DNA of 64,000 bases, taken from positions 1,116,001-1,180,000 of the forward strand of contig CAVQEG010000001.1 of NCBI GenBank assembly GCA_963711465.1. The letters are read 5' to 3'. Made by a program: the position numbers and the translations under genes. The notes under the pieces were generated by a model. It had not been told where the DNA came from and did not search any database. It saw nothing but the letters and a program-made list of their open reading frames with translations. The DNA comes from CAVQEG01 sp963711465. Its GTDB lineage: Bacteria; Bacteroidota; Ignavibacteria; OLB7. This document shows positions 16,982 to 28,716 of this stretch, in pieces. Numbering within the stretch: position 1 is the stretch's first letter; the number at the start of each line of letters is the position of its first letter.

Positions 16982-18169
16982 TCACTCTTCGACGTACAGC
17001 ACGATATCGGCGCGGCGATCCTCGCGTTTGCCTGCCTGGCGGTCGGCGGCCGACTGATCGGCTTCGGTTTCTCCGTGGGACTTCGGGACGATTGACTCCG
17101 GCGGGACGCCACGCGACTCGAGGTGCCGTTCGACGGCTTCGGCGCGTCGCTTCGACAGCGCGAGGTTCGCCGGGGCATCGCCGACGGCATCGGAGTAGAC
17201 GTCGACGAACGCGCCGGAGACCTGCACACCATCGAGCAAGGCATCGATCTTCGCCATCTCGGTCGGGGTCAGTTCATCGCTTGCGAAATCGAAGTAGACG
17301 CTTGTCGCTGCGCGTCGGAACGACGGACTCTCGGTAAGCACCTGGACGTGTCCTTCATGGGGAAGTCCATAGTGGGTAGCGACGTAACGGGAGCCATGGG
17401 GCGCCACGGTCTGCTCGTCCCACTTGAGGATGATGGCGCTGTCGAAGTACGGTTCGCTCGAGACGGTCGGCTCCCAGACGGCCGTGTGCAGCTCGGGCCA
17501 GCGTCCGATGAACAGTTCATCCGGACGGATGGCGCGACCCTGGTCGGTGACCAGCGCGGCGGTGAGGTCACGGGAATTTCCTGGGGTGTGATATACGAGA
17601 ACGGTGCCAGGAACTCGGTCGCCGCGGAAGCGGGTTTGCGAGCGGACGCGGGTGTGATCGGCATCCATCTGCGATGCGTCGTTGTCGCCGATCATGGTAT
17701 CGATCAGCAGCATCAGTCCGACGGACTTCTGGTCATCGGTTAGATTCTCGATCTCGTATTCGATCCGGTAGTACTGGCCCCATTCGCCGGGGCGGACATC
17801 GGTGAAGGTGCGATCGACGGGGACGAGTCGCTGGGTGACGCGCACGCCATCGAATTCGAAGGCAACCGACTTGCTGGCCGAACCACCCTCAGCCACGGTG
17901 GTAACGGGATTGTGCAGGTAGGTAACGCGATCGGAAGGGAACGCCGGCGTATTCGCGGCGAACGAGCCGTCGACATCGAGCACGAAGTGCGACGTCGAGT
18001 ACGGCACTGGGTAACCATACATCAGTCGCTGTCCACCGGCGCCGATCGTGAAGCGACCATCCTCTCGAGCAATCTGAAAGCGCGACGAACTGCACGAGAC
18101 GAGCACTGCGACGACGGCGAGCAGCGCCGCGAGGACCGAGCGCGGCGGTGCGGAGGTGGACCGGGCCAT
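16982..18169 (-). CDS. OmpA-domain lipoprotein
   Basis: A 395-residue lipoprotein (VLVSCSSSR, Cys26). The middle (about 30-285) is a beta-rich domain I do not recognise, with DVRPGEWGQYYRIEYEIENL. The C-terminal roughly 110 residues are an OmpA/MotB peptidoglycan-binding domain: VYFDFASDELTPTEMAKID, the N-L-x-L-S-x-R-R-A-E-A-V motif and SHGETE. It should tether the outer membrane to the wall. The start is set at MARSTSAPP; the upstream codons are not conserved-looking. The 3.1-kb repeat array lies directly upstream. Confidence 0.82.
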   Translation of the reverse strand: MARSTSAPPRSVLAALLAVVAVLVSCSSSRFQIAREDGRFTIGAGGQRLMYGYPVPYSTSHFVLDVDGSFAANTPAFPSDRVTYLHNPVTTVAEGGSASKSVAFEFDGVRVTQRLVPVDRTFTDVRPGEWGQYYRIEYEIENLTDDQKSVGLMLLIDTMIGDNDASQMDADHTRVRSQTRFRGDRVPGTVLVYHTPGNSRDLTAALVTDQGRAIRPDELFIGRWPELHTAVWEPTVSSEPYFDSAIILKWDEQTVAPHGSRYVATHYGLPHEGHVQVLTESPSFRRAATSVYFDFASDELTPTEMAKIDALLDGVQVSGAFVDVYSDAVGDAPANLALSKRRAEAVERHLESRGVPPESIVPKSHGETEADQSAADRQAGKREDRRADIVLYVEE

Positions 18170-18296
18170 GTGATTCGGCGGGTTGAGTGATCGAGGCGAC
18201 AAACGGACGCCAGCGCATACACAAACCGTCAAATCTAACATCCGTCGTCAATTCGCCCGCGCCGGGCGAGGTGAGCGCTGCCGCAGCGGTGGCCGC

Positions 18297-18467
18297 GACG
18301 TGAGATGGCCGCTGCCGCAGCGGTGAGCCGCGTGTCGAGATGACCTCGGTCACAGAGCTGGCCGCTTGTCGAGATGACCTCGGTCACAGAGTTGGCCGCT
18401 TGTCGAGATGACCTCGGTCATAGAGTTGGCCGCGTGTCGAGATGACCTCGGTCATAGAGTTGGCCGC
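18297..18467 (-). repeat. First block of tandem 34-bp units
   Basis: Five tandem units in minus orientation: 18297-18331 (35 bp), 18332-18365, 18366-18399, 18400-18433 and 18434-18467, with a sixth just to the left ending at 18296. The last four are nearly identical, each containing GAGATGACCTCGGTCA and ending GGCCGC. This is the cleanest place to see the period. Confidence 0.92.
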
Positions 18468-18906
18468 TCCGCGACGGCGGAGCCGGTCGCGGGGCGTTGA
18501 GAGCACGTCGGGGCACTGCTACATTCGTTCGGTGGTGGGCGCTGAGGTAGTGACAAGACGGCGTTCGAGATGGGACGGAGTTCTTCCGACCTGGCGCTGA
18601 CAAGTCGCCTCTCTGGTTCGGACGGATTCCCGCCGACGTGGCGGTGAGAAGTCGCCTCTCTGGTTCGGACGGATTCCTCTTTGGTCGTTGAAATCACCAC
18701 AACGATCTGGCCGCTGACACTGGAGGTATCCGCTAAACAGGCGAGGCCACCGCCCTACCAACCAACGCCGTCTCGTCACTACCTCAGCGCCCACCACCAC
18801 ACGGACCAACGCCGTCTTGTCACTGCCGTCGCGCCATCCTCCGCATGAATGTAGCAGTGCCCGTGCGCGCCCTCTACGCCCCCGCGATCGGCTCCGCCGT
18901 CGCGGT
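18468..18906. repeat. Core element copy 1
   Basis: A 439-bp core. It contains a long inverted repeat: a 35-bp arm at 18531-18565 pairs with 18764-18798 with one mismatch. A second, longer imperfect inverted pairing links its left end (CTCCGC..GGCGGAG, 18468 onward) with its right end (18800-18905). Between the arms a 29-bp stretch starting AAGTCGCCTCTCTGGTTCGG occurs twice, 47 bp apart. Confidence 0.88.
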
Positions 18907-19186
18907 GCGGCCATCTCTATGATAGAGTTCTCCTCATCCGGCGGCCTCCTCTACGATCGAACTCGGTGCGGCCATCTATATGATAGAGTTCTCCTCATCC
19001 GGCGGTCTCCTCTACGATCGAGCTCATCTCCCTCGGCGGCCTCTTCTGCGACAGAAATAAGCTTCCGTGGTGGTTGGCCGAGCCGGGATGAGATGACCGC
19101 TGCCGTAGCGGTGGCCGCGACGTGAGATGGCCGCTGCCGTAGCGGTGGCCGCGAGTCGAGATGAACTCGGTCATAGAGTTGGCCGC

Positions 19187-19625
19187 ACCGCGACGGCGGA
19201 GCCGGTCGCGGGGCGTTGAGAGCACGTCGGGGCACTGCTACATTCGTTCGGTGGTGGGCGCTGAGGTAGTGACAAGACGGCGTTCGAGATGGGATGGCGA
19301 CCTTCCGCCGTGGCGCTGACAAGTCGCCTCTCTGGTTCGGACGGATTCCCGCCGACGTGGCGGTGAGAAGTCGTCTCTCTGGTTCAGACGGATTCCTCTT
19401 TGGTCGTCGTAATCACCACAACGATCTGGCCGCTGACACTGGAGGTATCCGCTAAACAGGCGAGGCCACCGCCCTACCAACCAACGCCGTCTTGTCACTA
19501 CCTCAGCGCCCACCACCACACGGACCAACGCCGTCTTGTCACTGCCGTCGCGCCATCCTCCGCATGAATGTAGCAGTGCCCGTGCGCGCCCTCTACGCCC
19601 CCGCGATCGGCTCCGCCGTCGCGGT
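19187..19625. repeat. Core element copy 2
   Basis: A second 439-bp copy almost identical to copy 1. Here the 35-bp inverted-repeat arms (starting GGTGGTGGGCGCTGAGGTAG on the left) match perfectly. It is flanked by minus-orientation 34-bp units at 19085-19186 and plus-orientation units at 19626-19754, one of which is shortened to 27 bp. Confidence 0.88.
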
Positions 19626-19939
19626 GCGGCCATCTCTATGATAGAGTTCTCCTCATCCGGCGGCCTCCTCTACGATCGAACTCGGTGCGGCCATCTCTAT
19701 GATAGAGTTCTCCTCATCCGGCGGCCTCCTCTACGATCGAGCTCATCTCCCTCGGCGGCCTCTTCTGCGACAGAAATATGCTTCCGTGGTGGTTGGCCGA
19801 GCCGGGATGAGATGGCCGCTGCCGTAGCGGTGGCCGCGACGTGAGATGGCCGCTGCCGTAGCGGTGGCCGCGACGTGAGATGGCCGCTGCCGTAGCGGTG
19901 GCCGCGAGTTGCGATGAACTCGGTCATAGAGTTGGCCGC

Positions 19940-20334
19940 TCCGCGACGGCGGAGCCGGTCGCGGGGCGTTGAGAGCACGTCGGGGCACTGCTACATTCGT
20001 TCGGTGGTGGGCGCTGAGGTAGTGACAAGACGGCGTTCGAGATGGGACGGAGTTCTTCCGACCTGGCGCTGACAAGTCGCCTCTCTGGTTCGGACGGACT
20101 CCCGCCGACGTGGCGGTGACAAGTCGCCTCTCTGGGTCGGACGGATTCCTCTTTGGTCGTTGAAATCACCACAACGATCTGGCCGCTGACACTGGAGGTA
20201 TCCGCTAAACATTCGAGGCTCCCGCCCTACCAACCAACGCCGTCTCGTCACTACCTCAGCGCCATCCTCCGCATGAATGTAGCAGTGCCATCGCGCGCCC
20301 TCTACGCCCCCGCGATCGGCTCCGCCGTCGCGGG
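19940..20334. repeat. Core element copy 3 (shortened)
   Basis: A third copy of about 395 bp. It lacks the stretch between the two right-hand arms (CACCACCACACGGACC and following), which reappears separately as a partial core at 20403-20526. It is followed by two 34-bp units at 20335-20402. Confidence 0.85.
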
Positions 20335-20402
20335 GCGGCCGACTCTATGATGGAGTCAATCTCAGCTCGCGGCCTCCGCTGCGATAGCGTTCATCTCATC
20401 CC

Positions 20403-20526
20403 GGTCCGGCCCACCACCACACGGACCAACGCCGTCTTGTCACTGCCGTCGCGCCATCCTCCACATGAATGTAGCAGTGCCGTGGCGCGCTCTCTACGCC
20501 CCCGCGATCGGCTCCGCCGTCGCGGG
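20403..20526. repeat. Partial core (right half only)
   Basis: A 124-bp piece equivalent to the right-hand end of the full core (CCACCACCACACGGACCAAC through the GGCTCCGCCGTCGCGG end). It is inserted between 34-bp units, showing that the elements have been rearranged as modules. Confidence 0.8.
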
Positions 20527-20800
20527 GCGGCCGACTCTATGATGGAGTCAATCTCATCCGGCGGCCTCCTCTACGATCGAACTCATCTCCCACGGCGGCC
20601 TCTTCTGCGACAGAGGTCAGCTTCCGTGGTGGTTGGCCGAGCCGGGATGAGATGACCGCTGCCGTAGCGGTGGCCGCAACGTGAGATGGCCGCTACCGTA
20701 GCGGTGGCCGCGACGTGAGATGACCGCTGCCGTAGCGGTGGCCGCGACGTGAGATGGCCGCTGCCGTAGCGGTGGCCGCGAGTCGAGATGAACTGGCCGC

Positions 20801-21194
20801 TCCGCGACGGCGGAGCCGGTCGCGGGGCGTTGAGAGCACGTCGGGGCACTGCTACATTCGTTCGGTGGTGGGCGCTGAGGTAGTGACAAGACGGCGTTCG
20901 AGATGGGACAGAATGCTTCCGACCTGGCGGTGACAAGTCGCCTCTCTGGTGCGGACGGACTCCCGCCGACGTGGCGGTGAGAAGTCGTCTCTCTGGTTCG
21001 GACGGATTCCTCTTTGGTCGTCTTAATCACCACAACGATCTGGCCGCTGACACTGGAGGTATCCGCTAAACATTCGAGGCTCCCGCCCTACCAACCAACG
21101 CCGTCTCGTCACTACCTCAGCGCCACCCTCCACATGAATGTAGCAGTGCCATCGCGCGCCCTCTACGCCCCGCGATCGGCTCCGCCGTCGCGGT
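20801..21194. repeat. Core element copy 4 (shortened)
   Basis: A fourth copy of about 394 bp with the same internal shortening as copy 3. It is preceded by minus-orientation units at 20644-20779 and a truncated 21-bp unit at 20780-20800, and followed by four plus-orientation units from 21195 to 21330 that run into the end of recQ. Confidence 0.85.
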
Positions 21195-21323
21195 GCGGCC
21201 GACTCTGTGATGGAGTTCTCCTCATCCGGCGGCCTCTTCTATGATAGACTTCCCCTCCCACGGCGGCCTCCGCTGCGATAGCGCTCGTCTCCCTCGGCGG
21301 CCTCCGCTGCGATCAAGCTCGGC

Positions 21324-23138
<1,815 letters not shown>

Positions 23139-23229
23139 CGGGTCGCCGGGGCGAATTCGGAGCGTTGGTGATGTGAAAGCCCTCAAGATACTCCCCGAGG
23201 ACCCGGCCGGTCAACGCCATTGGAGCACC

Positions 23230-24012
23230 TCAGGATGCCGAATCGATGTCGAATTCGACCGACTGCTGCGGCCGGTTCGATCGACCAAGGTAGACGTCGA
23301 CGCGGTAGTGCCCGACGGGTAGCGGCCGCTGAAGCGTGAGTGTGAAATTCACCACGTCCTGACCCGACTCCAGTACGATCGGCGCGCGATCCACCTCCGC
23401 CTCGCCGTGCGCGGCGACGTGCACCCAGCTGGCCGCCACCTCCGTCCCCGGTTCCACGTCCGCAAGTCGTACCCGCGCATAGAGCACCCTTGCGGTGGAC
23501 GGAATCGCCCGCATCGAAGAATCGCTTCTCGGATCGGTCGTCACGGCGATCGACACGACCCGCGGTCCCGTCGAAGTCACCGTGAACGACGCGCTCGCAG
23601 CCGGTGCGCCGCCGGTGGTGTCCGTACCGTCGAGGTAGACGTCGACACGATAGCGACCCGAGGGAAGCGGTCGTTCGGGACGAAGGGAAAAGTCGACCGT
23701 GGTGCGCTCGCCGCCTGCCTCTACGCTCGTACGGCCAATGGTCGTTCCCGAGTCCGCACCCTCGACGTCCACCGTTGCCCAGATCGCCACCACTGCTGTC
23801 CCGAGCGGCGCATCGGCAAGTTCTATCACCGCGTGGATCTCATCGTCGCCGGTGGTGAATGTCGTGGTCGTATCGATCGGCCGGCGCTGCTCGCCCGTCG
23901 ATCGTGCGAGCGTGATCGAGCGAACGCGGCCGGTCTGCGGTCCGGGTACGCATCCGCCCGCACTGACCGCGAGAACGACGAACGGAATGACGGCAGAAAG
24001 CGATCGGAACAT
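23230..24012 (-). CDS. Lipoprotein with two internal repeat domains
   Basis: A 260-residue lipoprotein (lipobox VSAGGC, Cys at about 21). The mature part holds two homologous beta-sandwich-like halves, each about 105 residues long and closing with near-identical phrases, LPSGRYRVDVYLDG and LPVGHYRVDVYLGR. Family and function are not recognised; a surface or periplasmic binding or structural role is plausible. The start codon immediately follows a long palindrome that contains its likely ribosome binding site. Confidence 0.75.
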   Translation of the reverse strand: MFRSLSAVIPFVVLAVSAGGCVPGPQTGRVRSITLARSTGEQRRPIDTTTTFTTGDDEIHAVIELADAPLGTAVVAIWATVDVEGADSGTTIGRTSVEAGGERTTVDFSLRPERPLPSGRYRVDVYLDGTDTTGGAPAASASFTVTSTGPRVVSIAVTTDPRSDSSMRAIPSTARVLYARVRLADVEPGTEVAASWVHVAAHGEAEVDRAPIVLESGQDVVNFTLTLQRPLPVGHYRVDVYLGRSNRPQQSVEFDIDSAS

Positions 24013-24136
24013 GGTTCAACCCCGTTGACATGGGAGGGCACCGCTTTCGGGATGTCGCATGGGATCTTGACCGACAGCGGTCGGATCCGCCTGCGACAGC
24101 CCGGAAGCGGTGCACGGGAGATTCAAGGGGTGAACC
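24013..24136. promoter_or_regulatory. Long nested palindrome upstream of the lipoprotein gene
   Basis: Three nested stems fill this gap. The outer arms are GGTTCAACCCC (24013-24023) and GGGGTGAACC (24127-24136). The middle arms are 20 bp each (24040-24059 and 24092-24111), matching at 17 of 20 positions. The inner stem is CCGAC-AGCG-GTCGG (24071-24084), bounded by GGATC/GATCC. It lies between the M16 peptidase stop and the lipoprotein start, so it could be a bidirectional or intrinsic-type terminator or a translation-control structure. Confidence 0.65.
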
Positions 24137-24162
24137 GAGAGGCGTGTTCGAACCGGCGCGCA

Positions 24163-27100
24163 CTACCCACCCAGTCCGATCTGTTCGGACGCAGCGGTGA
24201 TCCAGAAGTCGCGCGGGTACATGCGGTACAGTCGCGCGCCGTCGCCCTCGACGCGCTTGAGGTACGATTCGTAGAGTTCCATCTGCTTGTCCGGGCCGAT
24301 CACCATGAATACCGATCCATGCTGCGACCGGGTCGAGACGCCATACCCCGGAAGCACGCGACCGTACACCGACGGCATGCGGGCGCTCAGTTCGTCGACC
24401 AGGTTCGGTTCGTCCCGCAGCGCAAGCACCGCGCGACGGAAGCGAGCGACGGTCTGCGGGCCCGTATGGTCGGCGAGATCCGCAGCGATCGCGGCGCCCC
24501 GCTGTTCATAGGGATCGTCGGAGCGATAGTAGGTGAACGCCTGGGCGATGACGTAGTCGGCCAGCTGCGCCTCGGGCTTCGCGCCCGCAAGCTGATTGCA
24601 GACGAACGCCATCGTCTGCGGAAGTTCCGGACACCGTTCGGCGTAGTAGCTGATCCGACCCGACGAAAGGTTCGCTCCGATGCCGTTGCTGTAGGCCAGT
24701 CCGGCACCCCACGTCTTCATGAACAGTCCGTGGGGACCGTATCCGCCGTAGAGCTGAGCAGCAAGGTAGTTCATCAACGCGTCGCGACTCGTGTCGGCAT
24801 AGGAACTCAGTGGTGCCGAGTTGAGGAACACGCCGCTCTGCGTGTTGGGATTGATCAACCCGACGTAGCGGATCGTGCCGGCGTCCGGCGCATGTTCGCG
24901 CAGCCGCGCATCGATCAGTCCGACATCGGACACGTGGCGCGAATCCGGTGCAGGTGCGTCGCCGAGTGCCGAAGCGAGCTTCGCAACGTCCGGCGCGAGC
25001 GTCTGCTCGTTGGTGCCGGAGCCGACGATGTACATCCGGGCACGCGACTTCTCCAGAAGCGACTCGCGCAGCTTCGTCATCTGCTCCAGCGCCACGGCCG
25101 GATCGACGAGCAGGTCGCTTCGAATTTCTCCCACCAGATAGTGGTAGTCCTCCTCGAGCGTTTCGTCGGGAACGCCGGCGAGCTCCGCAAGGACGTCGTT
25201 GGCCGCCTCGCGAACGAGCATTCCGGACTTGCCCGGCATGTCCGAAGACCGCTCGACGATCGCGCGCCACCGCTCGGGAACGTCGAACCAGCGGACGACG
25301 CCCTTGGACACCGCCTGCAGCATCGCCACGAGTTCTTTGCGACTTCCGATGCTGTCGATCTGCCCGAGGCGCGTCAGAACATCGTCGACGGCGGTTCGCT
25401 CCTCGGCGCCTCCAGCATCGCGCAGTAGCCAGCGGAGTCGCTGGACGAGATGTTCGCGCGTGAGGAACGATTCGGCCGCGAGCATCAGCCCATCGTTCTG
25501 GCGACGATAGGCGGCCGCAGGATTCTGCACCCATGATTCCTCGCTTCCCTGCATGGTCTTGCGCAGCGCCGCCAGCCGCTGGTCGACCACGTCGCGGATG
25601 CGCGAGAGGTTGTCGACGCGCCAGTCGGGCGAGTGCAGCACGAGGTTCATCCACTCGATCGCCCGGCGCGTTTCGTCGAGGTCGTTGCCCGATCCGGTGA
25701 CGGCAAGTTCGATCCGGCCGGTCGTGTAGTCGACGCTGTAGCGAGCCGACAGGTCGAGAATTTCGTCGCGGAGGCGATCGGCCATCTGCTCGTAGCTCAC
25801 CGTCTTGCCGTCCTCGATCACTCCGACGGAGGTCATGAGCTCCGGAAGCATCGAGACGTAGACGAGGTCGTCGTCGCCGACTCCGTCGAGGCGAAGCGCA
25901 AGACCAAGCGTGGCTCCGGTCATGTTGTCGAATCGCGATGCGACCATGGGAATCGTCCCCGCGAGGGTCGACTGCCGATAGTCCAGCTGATCGTCCAGGG
26001 TCAGTGGCGGATTGTGCATGAACGGCGGCGTGACGACCGCGGCGGACATGCTGTCTATACGTGCGGTGGCCCGGTCGTAGTCGGCGCTGTACATCGCGAT
26101 CGCCTTCTGCGGATCGTCGACACCGTAGTGCAGCTCGAGCTTGTGAACCTCCGCGTCGATACGGCTCTGGCGCGCCTGCTCGTCCTGCTCGACGAGCGCC
26201 GGATCGGGTCGCACCGCCGCGACGTATGGCACGTCTTCGAGCAGCTTCAACCGCATGATCACCGCAGCCCACGGATTCTTCCGCGTGTCGTCCAGCATCT
26301 TCGTGATCGCCTCGTAATCCCCGCGCTGCGTCAGCGACCGCCGGAAGCCGCCGGTCCGCGCCAGTTCGCGAAGATGATCAGCCCACCACGAACCGGTCCC
26401 GCGCGTGCCGAATCCGGGAGGCGACCCGACGGACTTGCTCATCTGGCGCCAGGATTCGCGCAGCCGCGAACGCACGCCGTCGTTGAACGCCTCGAGCTCC
26501 GTGGAGCCCGGCTCGAGTGAAGCGATGTGCCGTATCTCGCCGACGATCGCCTGACGAATTCGCCCGAGCGTGTCATCGCTCATCTGCGCCGGCGGTACGT
26601 CGCCGAACCCGATCACCACGGTGTTGCCCGGATCGGAGTCGATCCACGAAAAGACGCTCTTCGCACCGATGTCCATCGTCCTCGTACGCGTGTCGATGAA
26701 GCGCTTGTACAGCGGAGTGGTCGCGTCGCCGGCGATGTTGTCGAGCATCAGTCCTCCCAGGAGCATCTCGCGCGAATCGAGCCGCAGGTCGGCCGGCCAG
26801 GCGAAGAGCACCGTCCCGGGCTGCTCGGCGTTCTTCTGCGGATACCGCGCGATCGCGATCGTGCCGGGCGACTGCGGATGCGGCGCCGGCAGCGAATCGC
26901 GACGGTAGACGTGCGCCGCGGCGATCTCCGATGGCGTCTGCAGGTGCGACAAAATCGAGTCGGTGCGGACGAGGATGCGCTCGATGGGAATGTCGCTCGA
27001 GAAGGCGACCACCATCCCCATGTTCGGCAGGTTGTAGTGGGCCCGATGGTAGGAACGGATGTTCTCCGGCGTCATCGTGGCGATCGAGTCGGGGAACCCG

Positions 27101-27783
27101 CCGGAGGAGTAGCTCTCCGGATGGTCGTGTCCGAAGAGTTCGTAGTTGAGCGTGCGGAACAGGCGCGACCACGGGCGCTCGAAGGTGCTGACCATCTCGT
27201 TGTACACGGTCCCCTTCTCCTCGAGCCGCAGCGTGCTGTCGGCATCCTGCGTGACGCCGAAATTCCTCACCTCCCGACGGATCTCCTCATCAGTGTAGTC
27301 CGGATGCAGCAGCGCGTCGAGCTGCGCTCCGAGCAGCTTGAAGAACGTGTCGGCACCGCCAGCGGTCGAGAAGTGGTAGCAGGTCTGCAGCTGCTGGGTG
27401 AACGCCGAGGAAGTCGCCAGCGACATCCCCTGCAGCGCCGCGACGCTCCTTCCCCGATTTCCCTTTCCAAGCAGCAGGTGCTCCTGTGTGTGCGGTTCAC
27501 CCCGATCCGACGTCGGCGGCGTATTGACCCAGATGAACGCCTGGGGAACCGACTGGATCTCGAGCAGGTCGAGCGTGAATCCGGTGGCAATGTGGACGAA
27601 CCGGCCTCCCATCGGCTGCCCGGCGTCGTTGAGGTAGACCGCCTCGGCGCGGAAGCCGTCATGGGTCGAGCCCTCGCGCAGGTGGTCAAGCCATGCGGTG
27701 TTCGTCTGTGCCGCGGCGGCGATGCTCGAGGCGATGAGCAGTGCGCCGGCGAGCAGGAGCGTCCGGTGGAATGTCGCGTTCAT
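24163..27783 (-). CDS. Secreted M16 (PreP-like) metallopeptidase
   Basis: A 1206-residue protein with a signal peptide ending near residue 25 (IASSIAAAAQ). The inverted zinc motif HTQEH (His98, Glu101, His102) is followed about 75 residues later by the EEIRREVRNFG helix that carries the third ligand. Four M16 domains of about 250 residues each fit the length, as in presequence protease/M16C enzymes that degrade short peptides inside a closed chamber. It is the only gene between the palindrome and the glutaminyl cyclase gene, which lies 42 bp upstream, so the two may be co-transcribed. Confidence 0.88.
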   Translation of the reverse strand: MNATFHRTLLLAGALLIASSIAAAAQTNTAWLDHLREGSTHDGFRAEAVYLNDAGQPMGGRFVHIATGFTLDLLEIQSVPQAFIWVNTPPTSDRGEPHTQEHLLLGKGNRGRSVAALQGMSLATSSAFTQQLQTCYHFSTAGGADTFFKLLGAQLDALLHPDYTDEEIRREVRNFGVTQDADSTLRLEEKGTVYNEMVSTFERPWSRLFRTLNYELFGHDHPESYSSGGFPDSIATMTPENIRSYHRAHYNLPNMGMVVAFSSDIPIERILVRTDSILSHLQTPSEIAAAHVYRRDSLPAPHPQSPGTIAIARYPQKNAEQPGTVLFAWPADLRLDSREMLLGGLMLDNIAGDATTPLYKRFIDTRTRTMDIGAKSVFSWIDSDPGNTVVIGFGDVPPAQMSDDTLGRIRQAIVGEIRHIASLEPGSTELEAFNDGVRSRLRESWRQMSKSVGSPPGFGTRGTGSWWADHLRELARTGGFRRSLTQRGDYEAITKMLDDTRKNPWAAVIMRLKLLEDVPYVAAVRPDPALVEQDEQARQSRIDAEVHKLELHYGVDDPQKAIAMYSADYDRATARIDSMSAAVVTPPFMHNPPLTLDDQLDYRQSTLAGTIPMVASRFDNMTGATLGLALRLDGVGDDDLVYVSMLPELMTSVGVIEDGKTVSYEQMADRLRDEILDLSARYSVDYTTGRIELAVTGSGNDLDETRRAIEWMNLVLHSPDWRVDNLSRIRDVVDQRLAALRKTMQGSEESWVQNPAAAYRRQNDGLMLAAESFLTREHLVQRLRWLLRDAGGAEERTAVDDVLTRLGQIDSIGSRKELVAMLQAVSKGVVRWFDVPERWRAIVERSSDMPGKSGMLVREAANDVLAELAGVPDETLEEDYHYLVGEIRSDLLVDPAVALEQMTKLRESLLEKSRARMYIVGSGTNEQTLAPDVAKLASALGDAPAPDSRHVSDVGLIDARLREHAPDAGTIRYVGLINPNTQSGVFLNSAPLSSYADTSRDALMNYLAAQLYGGYGPHGLFMKTWGAGLAYSNGIGANLSSGRISYYAERCPELPQTMAFVCNQLAGAKPEAQLADYVIAQAFTYYRSDDPYEQRGAAIAADLADHTGPQTVARFRRAVLALRDEPNLVDELSARMPSVYGRVLPGYGVSTRSQHGSVFMVIGPDKQMELYESYLKRVEGDGARLYRMYPRDFWITAASEQIGLGG

Positions 27784-27825
27784 CGTTGCATTCTGACTGT
27801 TGATGCGTGGGTCGATTGCGGGAGG

Positions 27826-28716
27826 TCACTTCGAGGCGAGCGGCGTACGATCGACCAGCCGGATCTCGAAGATCGACGGCCAGTACTTTCCCGTGACGTA
27901 GAGCAGCGAGTCGGTGGGATTCCACGCGATGCCGTTGAGCACATCGACGCCCTGACGCTGGTCGACAGGGAGAATTCCCGTCAGATCGATCCAGGCAGTG
28001 ACGTTGCCGTCGGCGGGATCGATGCGGGCGATGCGATCGGTCTGCCAGATGTTGGCGTAGATCGAGCCGTCGACGTACTCGAGTTCGTTGAGGTTCGATA
28101 CCGGGCGTCCACCATCGGTCACGAAGACGCTGCGGTGCACCTCGAAATTCGTCGGATCGACGAAGCGCAATTGATTCGTGCCGTCACTCATCGCCATCTC
28201 GTGATCGCTCAGCGTGGTCAGCCCCCACCCTTCGCCCGTGTAGTCGAATTCACCAACCTTCTGAAAGCTCTCGAGGTCGTAGACGAAGCAGACGCCCGAC
28301 TGCCAGGTGAGCTGGAAAATCCTGTCGCCGACGATGGTCATCCCCTCGGCGAAGTGCGGCGGCGACACGTCGACCTTCTGCAGCACGGTGCCCGACATCG
28401 GATCGACCTTGCGCAGCGACGACTGCCCCACCTGTCCGGTGCTCTCGTAGAACACACCGTCGTGGTACTCCAGGCCCTGGGTGAACGCTCCGTGATCGTG
28501 CGGCAGCGTCTGAACCACCTTGTAGCCGTAGGTCGGCACCGACAGGCCCGGTGACGGCTGACTCGGCGTGGGTTCGTGCGGCGGCGGAGCGGGAACCTCC
28601 GGAGCGCTGTGATCGCAGCCCGCGATGAGGAGTGTCACCGCCGCGAGGGATGAGAGAATTCGGATCGTCGTAGTCATTCGATGCATGGGCGTGAGGTGCA
28701 AGGGGCGTCGTTTCAT
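27826..28716 (-). CDS. Glutaminyl-peptide cyclotransferase lipoprotein
   Basis: A protein of up to 296 residues that is a plant/bacterial-type (beta-propeller) glutamine cyclotransferase. It has lipobox LLIAGC, then the family motifs PHDHGAFTQGLEYHDGVFYESTG, conserved FAEGMT and LNELEYVDGSIYANIWQTD, and VLNGIAW near the end. These enzymes convert N-terminal Gln to pyroglutamate, which is common on exported proteins of Bacteroidota. The ATG at 28716 overlaps the ABC transporter stop by ATGA and has GAGGGG upstream; ATGs at 28686 and 28677 are alternatives. Confidence 0.9.
   Translation of the reverse strand: MKRRPLHLTPMHRMTTTIRILSSLAAVTLLIAGCDHSAPEVPAPPPHEPTPSQPSPGLSVPTYGYKVVQTLPHDHGAFTQGLEYHDGVFYESTGQVGQSSLRKVDPMSGTVLQKVDVSPPHFAEGMTIVGDRIFQLTWQSGVCFVYDLESFQKVGEFDYTGEGWGLTTLSDHEMAMSDGTNQLRFVDPTNFEVHRSVFVTDGGRPVSNLNELEYVDGSIYANIWQTDRIARIDPADGNVTAWIDLTGILPVDQRQGVDVLNGIAWNPTDSLLYVTGKYWPSIFEIRLVDRTPLASK

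Noticed and set aside
18452..18700. Recurrent ORFs of 60-140 residues inside the repeat array, with near-identical translations in several copies
   Set aside because: The 34-bp unit shifts frame at each repeat, frames exist equally on both strands, no ribosome binding sites or known domains occur, and similarity simply follows the DNA repeats.
26527..28554. 675-codon plus-strand ORF opposite the M16 peptidase and glutaminyl cyclase genes
   Set aside because: It spans two well-supported minus-strand genes with signal peptides and catalytic motifs, and its own translation is His/Arg-rich without motifs.
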